64,000 nt of DNA from Ophioderma brevispina. Lineage: Eukaryota; Echinodermata; Ophiuroidea; Amphilepidida; Ophiodermatidae. A program made the position numbers and the translations under genes. The stretch lies in NCBI GenBank assembly GCA_023653785.1, contig JAMKCH010084900.1, forward strand, positions 62,001 to 126,000, written 5' to 3'. The first letter of the stretch is position 1; every line of letters starts with the position of its first letter. A model generated the notes under the pieces. That model did not search any database, had not been told where the DNA came from, and was given only the letters and a program-made list of their open reading frames with translations. Shown here one piece after another: positions 45,882-56,794 of this stretch.

Positions 45882-46231
45882 CATTCCATATGCCAACCTT
45901 TTAAATAGAACGTCATCAATATTGCATGCGTCATAATGATACAAAAATATCAGTATCAGTATTTTTTTGTTGCCAAGTTTACAACCACTTTTTAATGCAT
46001 GTAGCTTTGAGGGAGAAACTTGTGTGTATCATCAAAGGTCAACAACTAAAGAAACAACATCTTTGAAACCTCACAAAGATAAAATGGCACATTATTTGCA
46101 AAATTTACTTCACAGTTGAGTGCAAATATAAATATGTGGGTTTTTGTTGTCTATCTAGGATCGTAATTCATCATTCATTAGACTATCATGAATGACAGTT
46201 TTAAATACTTTCTAAAAATATTTGCTAGTTA
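45882..46231 (+). repeat. direct repeat D4, copy 1, followed by A20
   Basis: A 350-bp segment repeated at 46618-46967 with about four mismatches. At its right edge (GCTAGTT) it enters 20 A at 46231-46250, where copy 2 continues AGATTTGTGCC. Confidence 0.9.
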
Positions 46232-46617
46232 AAAAAAAAAAAAAAAAAAAGTACATATGACCCTCTGCCCAAAGTGCTATTATTTTTTTCCAAAAGACAC
46301 CGTATATTATGTCTAAACAGTACAAAATTTACCTTTTCCCTACAGATTCAAAAACCGACGTACGATGACGATAATCGGTTGTTTTTTTCCAATGTAGGGA
46401 TACGTACGTCATTTTTACCTGAATGGGTCCCCCGAAGCAAAATAATAAACCAATCAATGCCGTGACGTCATCAAATCTTTATTTTTTCCAAAAATTGGCT
46501 GTTATTCCCATAATAAAATTCCTTTTTAAGATTCAACATCTGTATATTGTTCTTTAATAATTAATATTCAATTGTCCCCGCATGAATGTGAAAAAGATGG
46601 GTCCATAAGTCTACAAA

Positions 46618-46967
46618 CATTCCATATGCCAACCTTTTAAACAGAACGTCATCAATATTGCATGCGTCATAATGATACAAAAATATCAGTATGAGTATTT
46701 TTTTGTTGCCAAGTTTACAACCACTTTTTAATGCATGTAGCTTTAAGGGAGAAACTTGTGTGTATCATCAAAGGTCAACAACTAAAGAAACAACATCTTT
46801 GAAACCTCACAAAGATAAAATGGCACATTATTTGCAAAATTTACTCCACAGTTGAGTGCAAATATAAATATGTGGGTTTTTGTTGTCTATCTAGGATCGT
46901 AATTCATCATTCATTAGACTATCATGAATGACAGTTTTAAATACTTTCTAAAAATATTTGCTAGTTA
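46618..46967 (+). repeat. direct repeat D4, copy 2
   Basis: Second copy of 45882-46231, 736 bp downstream. The spacer of about 370 bp (46251-46617) is unrelated to the flanks and includes CCGACGTACGATGACG and TGACGTCATC words. Confidence 0.9.
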
Positions 46968-47194
46968 GATTTGTGCCTATTTGAATGTAAAGCGCTTTGA
47001 TACTTTGTATAAAGCGCTACATAAATACTTGCATTTTTTATTATATCACTTATGCCAGAGGGTCTTAAGGGGGAGTATATGCTTGCAAAAATGGATTTAA
47101 CAAAGAGGACATCGCTCTCCTGTTTTCATTGAGTGAATGCACATGACATGTCTGCATGATGCAGATTATAGCTAAAAGCCAACTTTGGAGAATA

Positions 47195-47369
47195 GAAATT
47201 ACAGAATCAGATAAAATATAGTGCCTGCCCTTTAATACATGGATTTCAAGCCAACTACTTGCAGATTACATTAACATATCCATACCAGAAACAAAAATAT
47301 CAAATACAAATTTTTATGATTTTTTTTTATGTTTCGGATCAGCAAATCGATGCTCATGCATCCCTTTAA
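47195..47369 (+). mobile_element. T8 copy C, 3' end only
   Basis: ACAGAATCAGATAAAATATA, TGCCTGCCCTTTAATACATG and TTTCAAGCCAACTACTTG match copies A and B. The segment ends GATGCTCATGCATCCCT plus TTAA (47366-47369), which gives the true right terminus of T8. That TTAA also starts a T1 copy. Confidence 0.7.
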
Positions 47370-47725
47370 AGGCTGGCTCAGAGATTTCCAGATGAGGTTA
47401 CCCTCAGTTTTGTAACAAATCATGTTTTGTACATGTTCATAATGCTTGTCCACCACTGTGTGAAACAGCTAAGCTGAAATCAATGTCCTTCATATATAAT
47501 AGAAAATCACAACTTTGTAACAAAATCTTGGTTCCAGAATTTTTGTTATACGCAGTATCCTATGGTATTGCTATACTACATGTAAATGTTTACCACATCA
47601 AAATGAAAAATCTGTTTCATGTCAAACTTTGGAATTAAACCATTCAGGTGACTCTTTAGTTCTAGTTGACTTTTTGTTTAATACACAAAAAAATGATATT
47701 TCAAAATCTGTGAGTCAGCCTTTAA
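47366..47725 (+). mobile_element. T1 copy 6, complete
   Basis: TTAA at 47366-47369 then AGGCTGGCTCAGAGATTTC, and TTAA at 47722-47725 preceded by CTGTGAGTCAGCCT, bound 360 bp with well-matched inverted ends. This is the best-preserved T1 copy. A 61-codon frame inside is not a gene. Confidence 0.9.
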
Positions 47726-47882
47726 GACAATCTAGGGTTTTATCCTTACATCTTTTGAGACCATCAAGGGTTAAAAAACTGATTGTAATGAACATACACG
47801 ATGTGCAGATATAACTGTGGTATGGGAAATACCAAAGGTTGCATTTGTTTCATGGCTTGTTTGCCCAGTTCTAAATAAACCT

Positions 47883-47918
47883 AGAGAGAGAGAGAAAGAG
47901 AAAGAGAGAGAGAGAGAA
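47883..47918. repeat. GA microsatellite
   Basis: A 36-base (AG)n tract with two AAAG interruptions. Confidence 0.9.
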
Positions 47919-48083
47919 GTTGTGATGTTTAATTGATAGATGGGAAATCAAATTAACAAAGTCTAAGAAAAGAAAATAAGTTTGCAATTTCGTTTATTTT
48001 ATGTTTTTCTTCATAATATTGTTAAGCATAGCTAACCATCAGGAAATTTTGCAGTACAGGCTTCACAATTCTCTGTAAATTAC

Positions 48084-48236
48084 TGACAATGGTCATTTAG
48101 GTCAAACCACAAGTTCATTTAGGTCAAACCACAAGGTCATTTAGGTCAAACCACAAGTACAAGTTTATTTAGGTCAAACCACAAGGTCATATAGGTCAAA
48201 CCACCATAATGCATACCAGTTATGTCAAACGATGGG
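48084..48236. repeat. 25-bp tandem repeat with DR3-type AGGTCA pairs
   Basis: Five to six units of TTCATTTAGGTCAAACCACAA type. Two units contain AGGTCA-TTT-AGGTCA (48134-48148) and AGGTCA-TAT-AGGTCA (48184-48198), the direct repeat with three-base spacing used by vitamin D receptor class proteins in animals. The motif may simply be a by-product of the repeat unit. Confidence 0.8.
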
Positions 48237-49977
48237 CATCAGTATGGTTCACAATCACACACACATTGTCCTCAGAAAGTATCCTTTCTAAACAGACCCA
48301 TAGCCAGGAGATGCATCCCCTAAAAAACACACCAAAAGGTCTACTAAATGTACCCAAAACATCAACATTGGAAAATCTTGAAAAAGTGCCTAAATTTGGT
48401 CCCAAAGGACCCAAATTTGGCTTAAAATAAATAAAAATAAATTTAGAGCAACAAAAATCACTGAAATCAGGACATTTCTTGAAAACTGGCATCTCTGATA
48501 CATTTTGTGCATAAAGGTCCAGTCCCCCATATCACTGTGCTTAGGCCTCCTACATTTTATGCCACTTTAAGGATAACCCTTATTGTGTAATTCCACAATA
48601 TCTTGTGAATACAATACCAAAAGTGGCACATTGGCTCATATAAAAAAATTGCTCAGTAATAAACAACAACTACATTTTCTGTTTATATATCATTTGAACA
48701 AATAGACCAGCAACTATCTTTTGCAAGTATGAATTGAATGCAAGTTGGTTTTTGTTTTCTTGTTTGTTTGTATTAGAATTCCAATTAGATACAGACCCTT
48801 CAATTAGATACAGACCCTCCACAAAAAAGAGGGCAGATGGATTTTTGTTGCTCTGCTCACTTTACTCACCGGGGGAACTTTCAAACCACACAATATATAA
48901 TATATTCGATGGCCAATAGAGGGGACCGTGGGCCCTTTGGCCCTCCTCTAAATCCACCCCTGTTGGGGATAAGCTGTGAGCAGAGATCAGGTCCAAAGAG
49001 GTGTGAACGTTAGTGGTGAGACAAGCCTGAAGATAAGATCAAGCACCTCTGTGGATGTAATCCACCTAAAAATATCAGAACTTTCACGCGGTAGTGTTCT
49101 TACACCGTTGTTGAAAAATCGCAACAAAGTAAAAATTAATTAAAATAGGAAAGTGCACCAAGGAGCCCATAATTAAAAACCTTTTAAGATCCTGCACATT
49201 ACAACATCTTGAGTGGCTTTCAAAGCTCTTTGCACGAGGTGCTAAATAACCTCGGCGTGTGCACTTTTAATTTGAGGCGAGTTAAAGGAAGCCTTAACTA
49301 AATCTACTTGATTGCCTTCAGCTAGCTAGATAAAAAGTTTGGCATAATTGTATTAAACCCTTCGTATTTACTCTGTATCATGCGTTTTATTCCATTAACA
49401 AAATAAAAGCACATGATATAAAGTTTGTGTACGGGGTATAATATAATTATGTCAATTGTTTGTATCGTCAATTTGTAAGTCTCATTTAAATTAGAAAGCA
49501 TATCATGTTATTACGTACAATGCATTGGCCTGTTGGGAAGGTAGGATGGTATTGGTAAATGCCCCCAGGGTATAATGTTATTATATACAAGGTTGAAAAA
49601 GTTGCAAGTTTTTTGTCTAATCCTCCAGGGTTTGTTAGTGAAAAATAGCCTTGTTGGTCTTTCCAAAATCAGCATTTTCAATTCTTATTTTGTAAGAAAG
49701 TATTGTTTGAAAACAAAATAGAAAAATAATCAGTGTTGTGCTATATGGCATCTCATATAATTACACCTTCATTTGCCAACTTGAGTATGTATACAAAGTA
49801 GTCTATCGTGAAGCTTTGTGATCCCCCCCCCAAAAAAAAATACTGTGTATGAAGTTAAGTATGCAAATTTAAATTATTTTGGGGTTGTTACAACCTCAAT
49901 TATCAGGTATCTTAGTAATGGAGTAATGGCCTTGCTATTCAGATATTACTATGTGCCTATAGCTAAGGTAAAGTGTC
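48237..49977. other. non-coding stretch, nothing recognised
   Basis: No gene or bounded element could be supported. A CCACCCCTG word at 48955 resembles the end of a hAT MITE, but the other end was not found. Confidence 0.45.
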
Positions 49978-50935
49978 TTAGTTGCTTGAAATCCTATAAT
50001 TGATGCATATATTTAAACTAGATCACCCCCATTTTAGACATCCAAAGATTTCTGGCTATTGTTCTTTAAAGAGACATGAGGAGATTTCCAGGAAGAAGCG
50101 CCCCCAATTTTTCTTGAACCCTGGTTGTTTACATATTTGGAATGCTTACCAATGTATGAGATCACACCTGAAGTGAATAAGCCGAATACGCCGTCTTTAT
50201 GTAATAAGATGATGATTTAGTACTTTCTGTCGTGCACGACAGAAAGTCAAAGCATGGTTTCCTATGGGGAACGATTACGATAGCAGGCAAGTTCAAAACA
50301 AGGTTTGCGGTTTTCTTTTGCACCTGTTTGTCCAATAAACCTTCGAAACGTTCTTAGTAGGTGGTCTACAACCGATCCAGTGGAATTTGAGAGAAATTTG
50401 TATCCTAAAAAATCTCCTCATGTCACTTTAAGTTCAAGTATATTATACTTAATGCACATATTTAACTATGCCAGCCCCTATTTTACCCATCGAGATATTG
50501 ACGATTATTCTTAAAATCCAGGTATATTACTAGTTGCTTGAAATCTTCTAATTAATGCACATACTAATATTTGACCTACATCAACCCATTTTAGCCATCA
50601 GGGATTACTGATCATAGTCCTTAAGGTCCTTGAAAATGATTAATTACCCAGAACCCTATAATGAATGCACATATATAAATTATGCAGCCCCCTTTTTAGT
50701 CATCCTGATACTGTTGATCATCATTTTCATTACGGTCAAAGTATATTATTAGTTGCTTCTTGCTTGAAATCATTTAATGAATAATGCAAATATTTGACCA
50801 CATCACCTCCCCAGTTTCAGCCATCCAGAGATTATTACCCATAAAGTCCCAAGTATATTTTATTAGTTGCTTGTAATCCTATAATTAATGCACATATTTA
50901 AATTACATCATTAGGTGGTTGAAATTCTCTAATTT
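49978..50935. repeat. tandem array of about 115-bp units, split by T5
   Basis: Units carry TTAGTTGCTTGAAATCCTAT, ATTAATGCACATATTTAA, CCATTTTAGCCATC and CAAGTATATTATT. At least five copies start near 49978, 50528, 50625, 50752 and 50863, and the flanking ones are diverged. A complete T5 element (50066-50431) interrupts the first unit. Without it the sequence GTTCTTTAAGTTCAAGTA rejoins smoothly. Confidence 0.75.
50066..50431 (+). mobile_element. T5 copy 2, complete, with central palindrome
   Basis: TTAA at 50066-50069 followed by AGAGACATGAGGAGATTTC pairs with TTAA at 50428-50431, preceded by AAATCTCCTCATGTCACT. The element is 366 bp with near-perfect inverted tips. At its middle is a perfect 26-bp palindrome, 50222-50247, centred on GTCGTGCACGAC. 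The one-mismatch form is kept at the same place in copy 1. Confidence 0.9.
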
Positions 50936-51858
50936 ACACATTTTGGATAACAAAACCATTGTGGTAAATACCTAATTAAATATCATAACAGCAGATACTT
51001 ATCAGAACAGTTATTAATCAGTGAATAATTCTTTCATCCTCTAAACAAGCTGTTACCTTTGATCAGTATCATTGTTATTTATACCAAGTGGTGGGTTTAA
51101 AATAGTTGCACTTTTCGCCAGAAATGCATACACAACGTATTATATAATCATACTCTTTATTGTTGTTAAATATTACTGTAAATATAATGTTCCAGAACAG
51201 AGCTAAAATTGATTTTTAACACTGATCAAAATATAGCACTATCCATTTATTCTGTAACAGCAGTTATCAAGGATTAGCACATTTTTCAATGGGAATGAAT
51301 TTGGCCATGAAGACGAGGTTAGAACGAGTTTGGGGTTTATTCCGTATTGAAATGTGTGGTACACGATTTGGAACTCTCTTAGTCTGGAATGATCCTCACA
51401 ACTTATGCTCCAGGAGCATAATTGGTGGTCAAAATCTCATATAATCATGCTAACTTGTCCCAGAACAAATTTCACCTGCTGGACAACATGCAACAAGGCT
51501 TTGTTATTCAGTCAACTGTGACATTGGGTTATGATCAGGGTGTTATTGGAAAGAGGACATTCTAACCTTTCTTTAGCCATACAATACTTTATTACAAAAT
51601 CTGTAATTTTCTTATAAATTGTCATTGAACTTTGATTTCCTTTATTTTGATAACCCTTTATAAGCAAAAACAGTTGAAATTCAGTGAGGTAGCTATTTTT
51701 GCTATATAATTTGATATTGTTATGCATCAGGCATTACATAAATATTGCATGTGAAGCAGGTGTGCGATTGACATGGTTTGGACAGCTTCCAACATTCTGT
51801 AAATGGCAAACAGGTGTTATTTATAATTATTGATTATGCATAATATGATAAATCCACA
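50936..51858. other. non-coding stretch, nothing recognised
   Basis: AT-rich sequence, no gene or bounded repeat found. Confidence 0.5.
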
Positions 51859-51866
51859 TCCAAGAA

Positions 51867-52011
51867 CAGGGGCGGATCCAGGATTTGAAAAACGTCAACA
51901 TTACCGGGAGCTGAAAGGCTAAACTTGTCCAAAATGGGCTGATTTTGCAAAATTTTGCAGAATTACCAGGAGGCGCGCGCCCCCTCCGCCCCCTCCCTGG
52001 ATCCGCGCCTG
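51867..52011. mobile_element. hAT-like MITE H2, 145 bp
   Basis: The ends are CAGGGGCGGATCCAGG on the left and, inverted, CAGGCGCGGATCCAGG on the right. This terminal type is common in animal hAT MITEs. CAAGAA flanks both sides (51861-51866 and 52012-52017), a probable part of the target duplication. The body is short and GC-rich near the right end. Confidence 0.8.
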
Positions 52012-52708
52012 CAAGAACTAATTTTAAAACAAAACAATAACAATAACAACATACAAACAAGTTTTGTTTCCTCTCTGGTTACACACTGGATGGTTCACAA
52101 ATCAATATCTGTTGTATCTTGAAACTGGTTCAACTACCAGCACTTGTAACTTTTGGCATATTGGAAGGCAAATTGTATAAAGGAAAAATACATATAGCAA
52201 CAATTCCCATTTTGTTTTGGGGGACATCTAGATCTTTATAGCAAATTCATTTTTTTTCTCAGCAACAGTAGTTTTGCCATTGTTTAAGACTCTCAAAAGT
52301 CATTAAAAGTCTCTCAGTGTAGAAGTCTTTTTTACCCTTTTCCAATGTTTAAAATGCCTGGCTGGCTGGCACCAATAACTTATATTGATAAGAGCTTAGG
52401 CTATTTGTTTTTAATGACATGATGTACATTATCTTGAAATCATTTATCTTGAATGGGATTGGGTGGAATTATCTAAATATGTGGAAATATGCATTGTCAG
52501 ACCAAGAGAATATATTCTACACTTCATGGGAACATCTTGAAATCACGCTGGTAAATGGAAATATGTTGGAAAAATTATTTCAACAGTGATATCGGGAATG
52601 AAATGACAAGATAGCAGTTTAAACTCTTTTAAAATAGATTTTTCTCCATTAGCATTGTGTTCCAATTTTAACATAAAGGAAGCAGCAAGAGAGATAGTGC
52701 ATATTGAT
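52012..52708. other. non-coding stretch, nothing recognised
   Basis: No coding frame or repeat boundary could be supported. Confidence 0.5.
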
Positions 52709-53131
52709 TTAAAGGGACATTCACAGATTTGTTGAAAGGGTGCCCTCAGTCAGTGGTGGCACCAAGGGGGTGGGGGGCATTCCCCCATCCCCCCCCCCCC
52801 CCCCCCCCAAAAAAAAGAGGTCTGGCTCTGCTACTGCCCTCAGTATTTCTGACAAAGCTAGATTTTTTCATGTTCACATTATGTACCTCCAAATTAATAA
52901 ACACTCAATGAAGCAATGTCAATCTTATCATTAATATGAAGTAGAGACAGTGATTTTTGTATTAAATATATCTTAATTAACACAGTGGCATATGCCTACT
53001 ATAAATATATACAGATTGAAACACAGTATTAGAAGCAACTGGAATTTCAGTCAAGGTTTATTTTGTCATGTTTGTGGTCCTCTGTAGAAAGGCAAAACAT
53101 AATTTTTATAGGATTTTTAATGTCCCTTTAA
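52709..53131. mobile_element. T6: TTAA element carrying a nested hAT MITE
   Basis: TTAA at 52709-52712 then AGGGACATTCACAG, and TTAA at 53128-53131 preceded by TTTTTAATGTCCCT, share the tip AGGGACATT. The element is about 423 bp, of which 86 bp plus an 8-bp duplication are a nested insertion. Its right TTAA is also the left TTAA of a T3 copy. Confidence 0.7.
52751..52836. mobile_element. hAT-like MITE H3, exact 8-bp duplication
   Basis: The ends are CAGTGGTGGCACC on the left and CAGTAGCAGAGCC inverted on the right. CCCTCAGT occurs exactly on both sides (52743-52750 and 52837-52844). The 86-bp body is mostly a C tract (about 52789-52808) and an A tract. The intact duplication suggests a young insertion into T6. 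Confidence 0.85.
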
Positions 53132-54349
53132 AGGTGCTTGTTCTGATTTCTGTATATCATGTTATCTACTTTATAATGATATGAAAGCCTGAGACTTGCA
53201 TATACCATGTGTACTATTAGTTATCCCTTGTTTGTTCATGCAATACGGAACCTATGGTTGGGTTGGGTGCTGTATCACATGAGGCTGTAGGCCGAATGTG
53301 ATACGGCACCCAACCATAGGTGTTTTCCGTATTGCGACACAGAACAAACAGGGGATAACGAATTTATCATTTAGTACACATGAATATTGAAGTGGTAAGC
53401 TATAGCACAGCCAGAGTTATTAGATCATGTCATGGCCAAGCAATATAAGTTTTGGCTTTCCAAATAAATTAAAAACATGTTCAGTAGGTCTAGGCCTATC
53501 TCTATTATATGGAGCCTGGAGGTCTACAAAGTACAAATCAACAACAACATAAAGTAAGTCATTGTAGACCAGCTTTCCCAATGTCCAACAAGGCAGTCCT
53601 AGACCAGGCTGTCATGCCAGAGCTCAGAGGTACTGCACAGTAGTTGAATTCTGCAGGGTATGTCTGACCACTGCACTGTAGACTGAGTCTGAGGAAACAT
53701 TCAACTCACCTCTTTGAAAGACTTCCTGGCAGTAACCACCATTTCTCTAAAACACATGGGAATTTCAATATTTATTTATACATGAAGAACATAGGAATAA
53801 ATCGCTGTACCAATGTGTTTTGCATTGCACAATCACACACAGGTCACAGCACTGTGTTGTTGCAAAAAAGGACATATTGGATTGTGCTTCTCAGATGGGG
53901 CTGGCAGAGCAGTCTCTTCCACAGATGCACAAGTTCATTACAGTACATAGATTTGTATGTATGTAAAGTAGGGGTCTAATACTTTGGGTGTACGTGCATC
54001 ACCCCATATGGATTATTATGTGGTAACAATTCTACCACGAATTTATTAATTGGTCCTGTTAACGCAACGAGATTCAGTATATCTACAAAATAATAAAACC
54101 AGTATCGTTGGAAATAACTGTGGTTTTGATGGAGAAAAGATAAAGCATATTGCAAATCCCATTTCACTACTGATGGTTAATCATTAAAACGCAGTTTTTT
54201 TTTGTTGCTTCTTGGGGAAAAGAATGGATTTAAAGGCTGAACCTTCAAGGATGCTAATAGAAAAATATGTCCTTTCATCTGAAATCAAAATGATACTACT
54301 TGTGGATAATTCCAGGGTCGCAAAGACGATCCTTCCAAGCACCTTTTAA
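53128..54349 (+). mobile_element. T3 copy 3, split by about 970 bp
   Basis: The left part from TTAA (53128-53131) AGGTGCTTGTTCTGATTTC to about 53202 matches T3. T3 sequence resumes at about 54170 with ATTAAAACGCAG, CTTGGGGAAAAGAATGGATT and CCTTTCATCTGAAATCAAAA. It ends TTCCAAGCACC plus TTAA (54346-54349). The inserted sequence includes the foldback element at 53203-53391 and about 780 bp without recognisable structure. Confidence 0.65.
53203..53391. mobile_element. foldback element with long hairpin
   Basis: The left arm (about 53203-53269) and right arm (about 53286-53391) are inverted copies: CATGTGTACTA, GTTATCCC..TGTTTGTTC, CAATACGGAA, CCTATGGTTGGGT, TGATACGGCACC-type blocks. The loop is about 15 bases (GAGGCTGTAGGCCGA). 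The right arm is longer by a few small insertions. No coding frame. Confidence 0.8.
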
Positions 54350-54408
54350 CGACACCTGTTGCATGGTAGATGTCTTAGGAAAAAAACTCTGATTTGTACA
54401 CAAGGCGG

Positions 54409-54645
54409 GTATCTGAAAGGGGAGGACTAACTTAAGACCTGGGTTTAAACCAGGGTTAGTCCTACATGAGTAGAAACCTTTTTTTCTTTTTCAATACGTG
54501 TGAAAATTTAAAAGTAACAGGTGAGAAAAATCCTAAAAATTGTTGTAATGGGTGAGAAAATTCCCTCATGAAGGAAGCGAAGGTCCACTCATCTAGACTA
54601 ACTCGGTTTAAAACCCGGGTCTAAAGTTGATCCATTTCAGAATAC
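54409..54645. mobile_element. foldback element with about 50-bp arms
   Basis: GTATCTGAAAGG, GGACTAACTTAAGACC and GGGTTTAAACC at 54409-54450 are mirrored by the inverse at 54594-54645 (GGTTTAAAACCCGGGTC, AGTTGATCC, TTTCAGAATAC). The middle is AT-rich. No gene. Confidence 0.65.
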
Positions 54646-55049
54646 TAGCCAAAAGCTTTAGCAAACCCCGAACAACATTGGTCACAAGAGTCTGGTGATG
54701 CGAAAGACTGCTGGGTGCTCCAATATTCAACGTCCATGTATGCGACAGATACCAATGAGTTTATAATTAATCTGGGAATTATTTATGGAGTGGTGCAAAC
54801 CAATTTATTATACCCATGCATGTCGAGGCTACAGCTGTTAGCCATTGTCAAATGTTGGCAGTGGTGTTAACATTAAATTTCTAATTACATGTGGAACGTC
54901 ATCGGGCAGAATGGGGTAAAACAAAATGATATTACTTAGCCATATGTGTAAAAAGGCTATAAAAAGCTCCAGACTGAAAAAATTTTTTTATGGAATAGAT
55001 TTATGACATTTTAAAACTGCTCAAGTATAAAGCAGAGATGGTGTTTTTA

Positions 55050-55605
55050 TTAAAGGGATTAGCAGCGATAATGCAAGAGAATCAAACCAAATTGAAATGC
55101 ATTTTTAGATTAGCTTATAAATCAGTAGTACAATTCCATATAACTACTAAATTAATGTAAGTTTTTAAAAAAAACACACAAATATTGAAAAAATGAAGTA
55201 TTAGGGGAATATATCATATACCGTCTCCCGCAAATAGACAAACAGCGATGGCGTCTAAAAATCTACACTACGCAGCTGATTGTGGTTTACTAAACAACCA
55301 GTAGAGAATAAACAAAATCAGTACTGTTTGTGTTGAGGTCAAACTGTACAGGTCTGGTGCCAATATTCTTTTATAAATTGGGGATATTCACAGGGAGAGG
55401 CCATTTTGATCTCAAGAAAGTCGGAATTTTGATGCGCAAGTCTGAAATTACGAATTCAGATCAAAAGTACTACCCTGCTCGTTATACACAGATTTCAATT
55501 CAAGCCAACCACGTGAGGTTATGTTAGCACATCCATGCCAGTACAAAAATACCAAAATACGAATTTTAATGATGTTTATTGTTCCGATTAGCAAAAGCAC
55601 ACTCA
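55050..55605 (+). mobile_element. T8 copy B, 3' truncated
   Basis: TTAA at 55050-55053 followed by AGGGATTAGCAGCGATAATG. The following blocks match copy A up to CCAAAATACGAATTTTAATG and TTCCGATTAGCAAA near 55590. The terminal CATCCCT plus TTAA is not visible. It lacks the 330-bp internal segment of copy A. Confidence 0.7.
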
Positions 55606-55889
55606 CAAATGTTTTGTACTTATGATGCTTGTAACATGTATGCATCCTACGATTTTCAAACCTGACACAAAGGGAATCAACATTCATTTTTACTGGGGTT
55701 CATTAGATATGCTCAAGAAAAGTTCCAAAATTTCAAATTTCATTGGATTCTGATGTTGCAATTATGAAATTATGAAATTCTCTAGAATAGATTGAAAATG
55801 CACATAAAATATACTCTATCTACTGTGGCTAATGGTTAGATGAGATCAAAATCCTCAACGTTCTTTTTATGTAGAATTTGGGGGGCTAT
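55606..55889. other. short non-coding stretch
   Basis: Nothing recognised between the T8 copy and the LINE tail. Confidence 0.5.
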
Positions 55890-56570
55890 GATAAATGCCC
55901 CTGTTAAATGGCATTCTCCTTAACAAAAGGGCCATTCAGAGAAGGGCAGCGAGATTTTGTGATGAACCCACCATGCACCGAGAGTGTCACTATCCTTCAA
56001 ACCCTACGTGGCCTTCGCTTCAATCCAGAAGGTAAGCAACCATCAAAGTCATGCTGTATCAAAATATCACATGGACTCATTGCAATAATAAGGAGTGCTA
56101 TCTCTCTTCAATGCCACAGCCAGCTCAGAGTTCCACCTGCACGACATTTCAGCTTTCTACAACTCCATTCCCTCAAAGAATGTATACAAGTACCTCATTC
56201 ATGGCCAACAATCGCCAGACTCTGGAATGTACTTCCTGTGGACGTCACCACTGCACCATCTCTAGACGTCTTCATCCCAAGGCCCGCCATCTCATCCAAC
56301 TAGTTTTCCAGGATAATTGTTTTTTAACTTTGCTCGTAAATATTATGTCCTTCAGCTTCACCTGCTCTAAAGTTTGTCATGCTCAGTAGTTATCCAGAGA
56401 TGTAGATGACAAACATCTACATCAAATACCTTGTGTGAAACTATTTTAAATGTTCCACATTTTTTTTGTTTTTTTTTTTTTTCTTTTCTAAACTGCTTAT
56501 TTTTCTTCATCCTTTGTGTTTACTTAACATTTTTATTCCGATGACAAAATTTTTTCATACTTAACATTAT
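55890..56570 (+). mobile_element. LINE 3' end, copy 1 (dead RT tail)
   Basis: This is the last part of a non-LTR retrotransposon open frame, broken by frameshifts. Early on, RDFVMN..SVTILQTL and KISHGLIAI resemble the segment after the reverse transcriptase domain, where these elements read RRAARF...SSV..ML...LYKI.NGL. The later tail ARLWNVLPVDV.TAPSLDVF is the conserved C-terminal block of CR1/Jockey/RTE-like elements. The 3' untranslated region (TGACAAACATCTACATCAAA, TTCTAAACTGCTTATTTTTC) is shared with the second copy at 61390-61880. The 5' end is truncated, as usual for target-primed insertion. The clade is not resolved. Confidence 0.75.
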
Positions 56571-56794
56571 GAATGTTTAATAATATTTACTAACACCATA
56601 TTCTTTGGCCTATAGAAACGTACCTTTGATGCTACTTGACACAAATTTTTTGCAATAGAAAATACTTTGATGTATTTGAGACAATATTTTTGGGCGAATC
56701 TTCTGTCGTATAATATATTTTAATAAATACTCCGTTTCTTCCTCCTGTAAAATTGAAGGTAACTTGTTATTTAAAGTGAAACTACATATTAGAG
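56571..56794. other. short AT-rich stretch
   Basis: Nothing recognised between the LINE tail and the T7 element. Confidence 0.5.
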
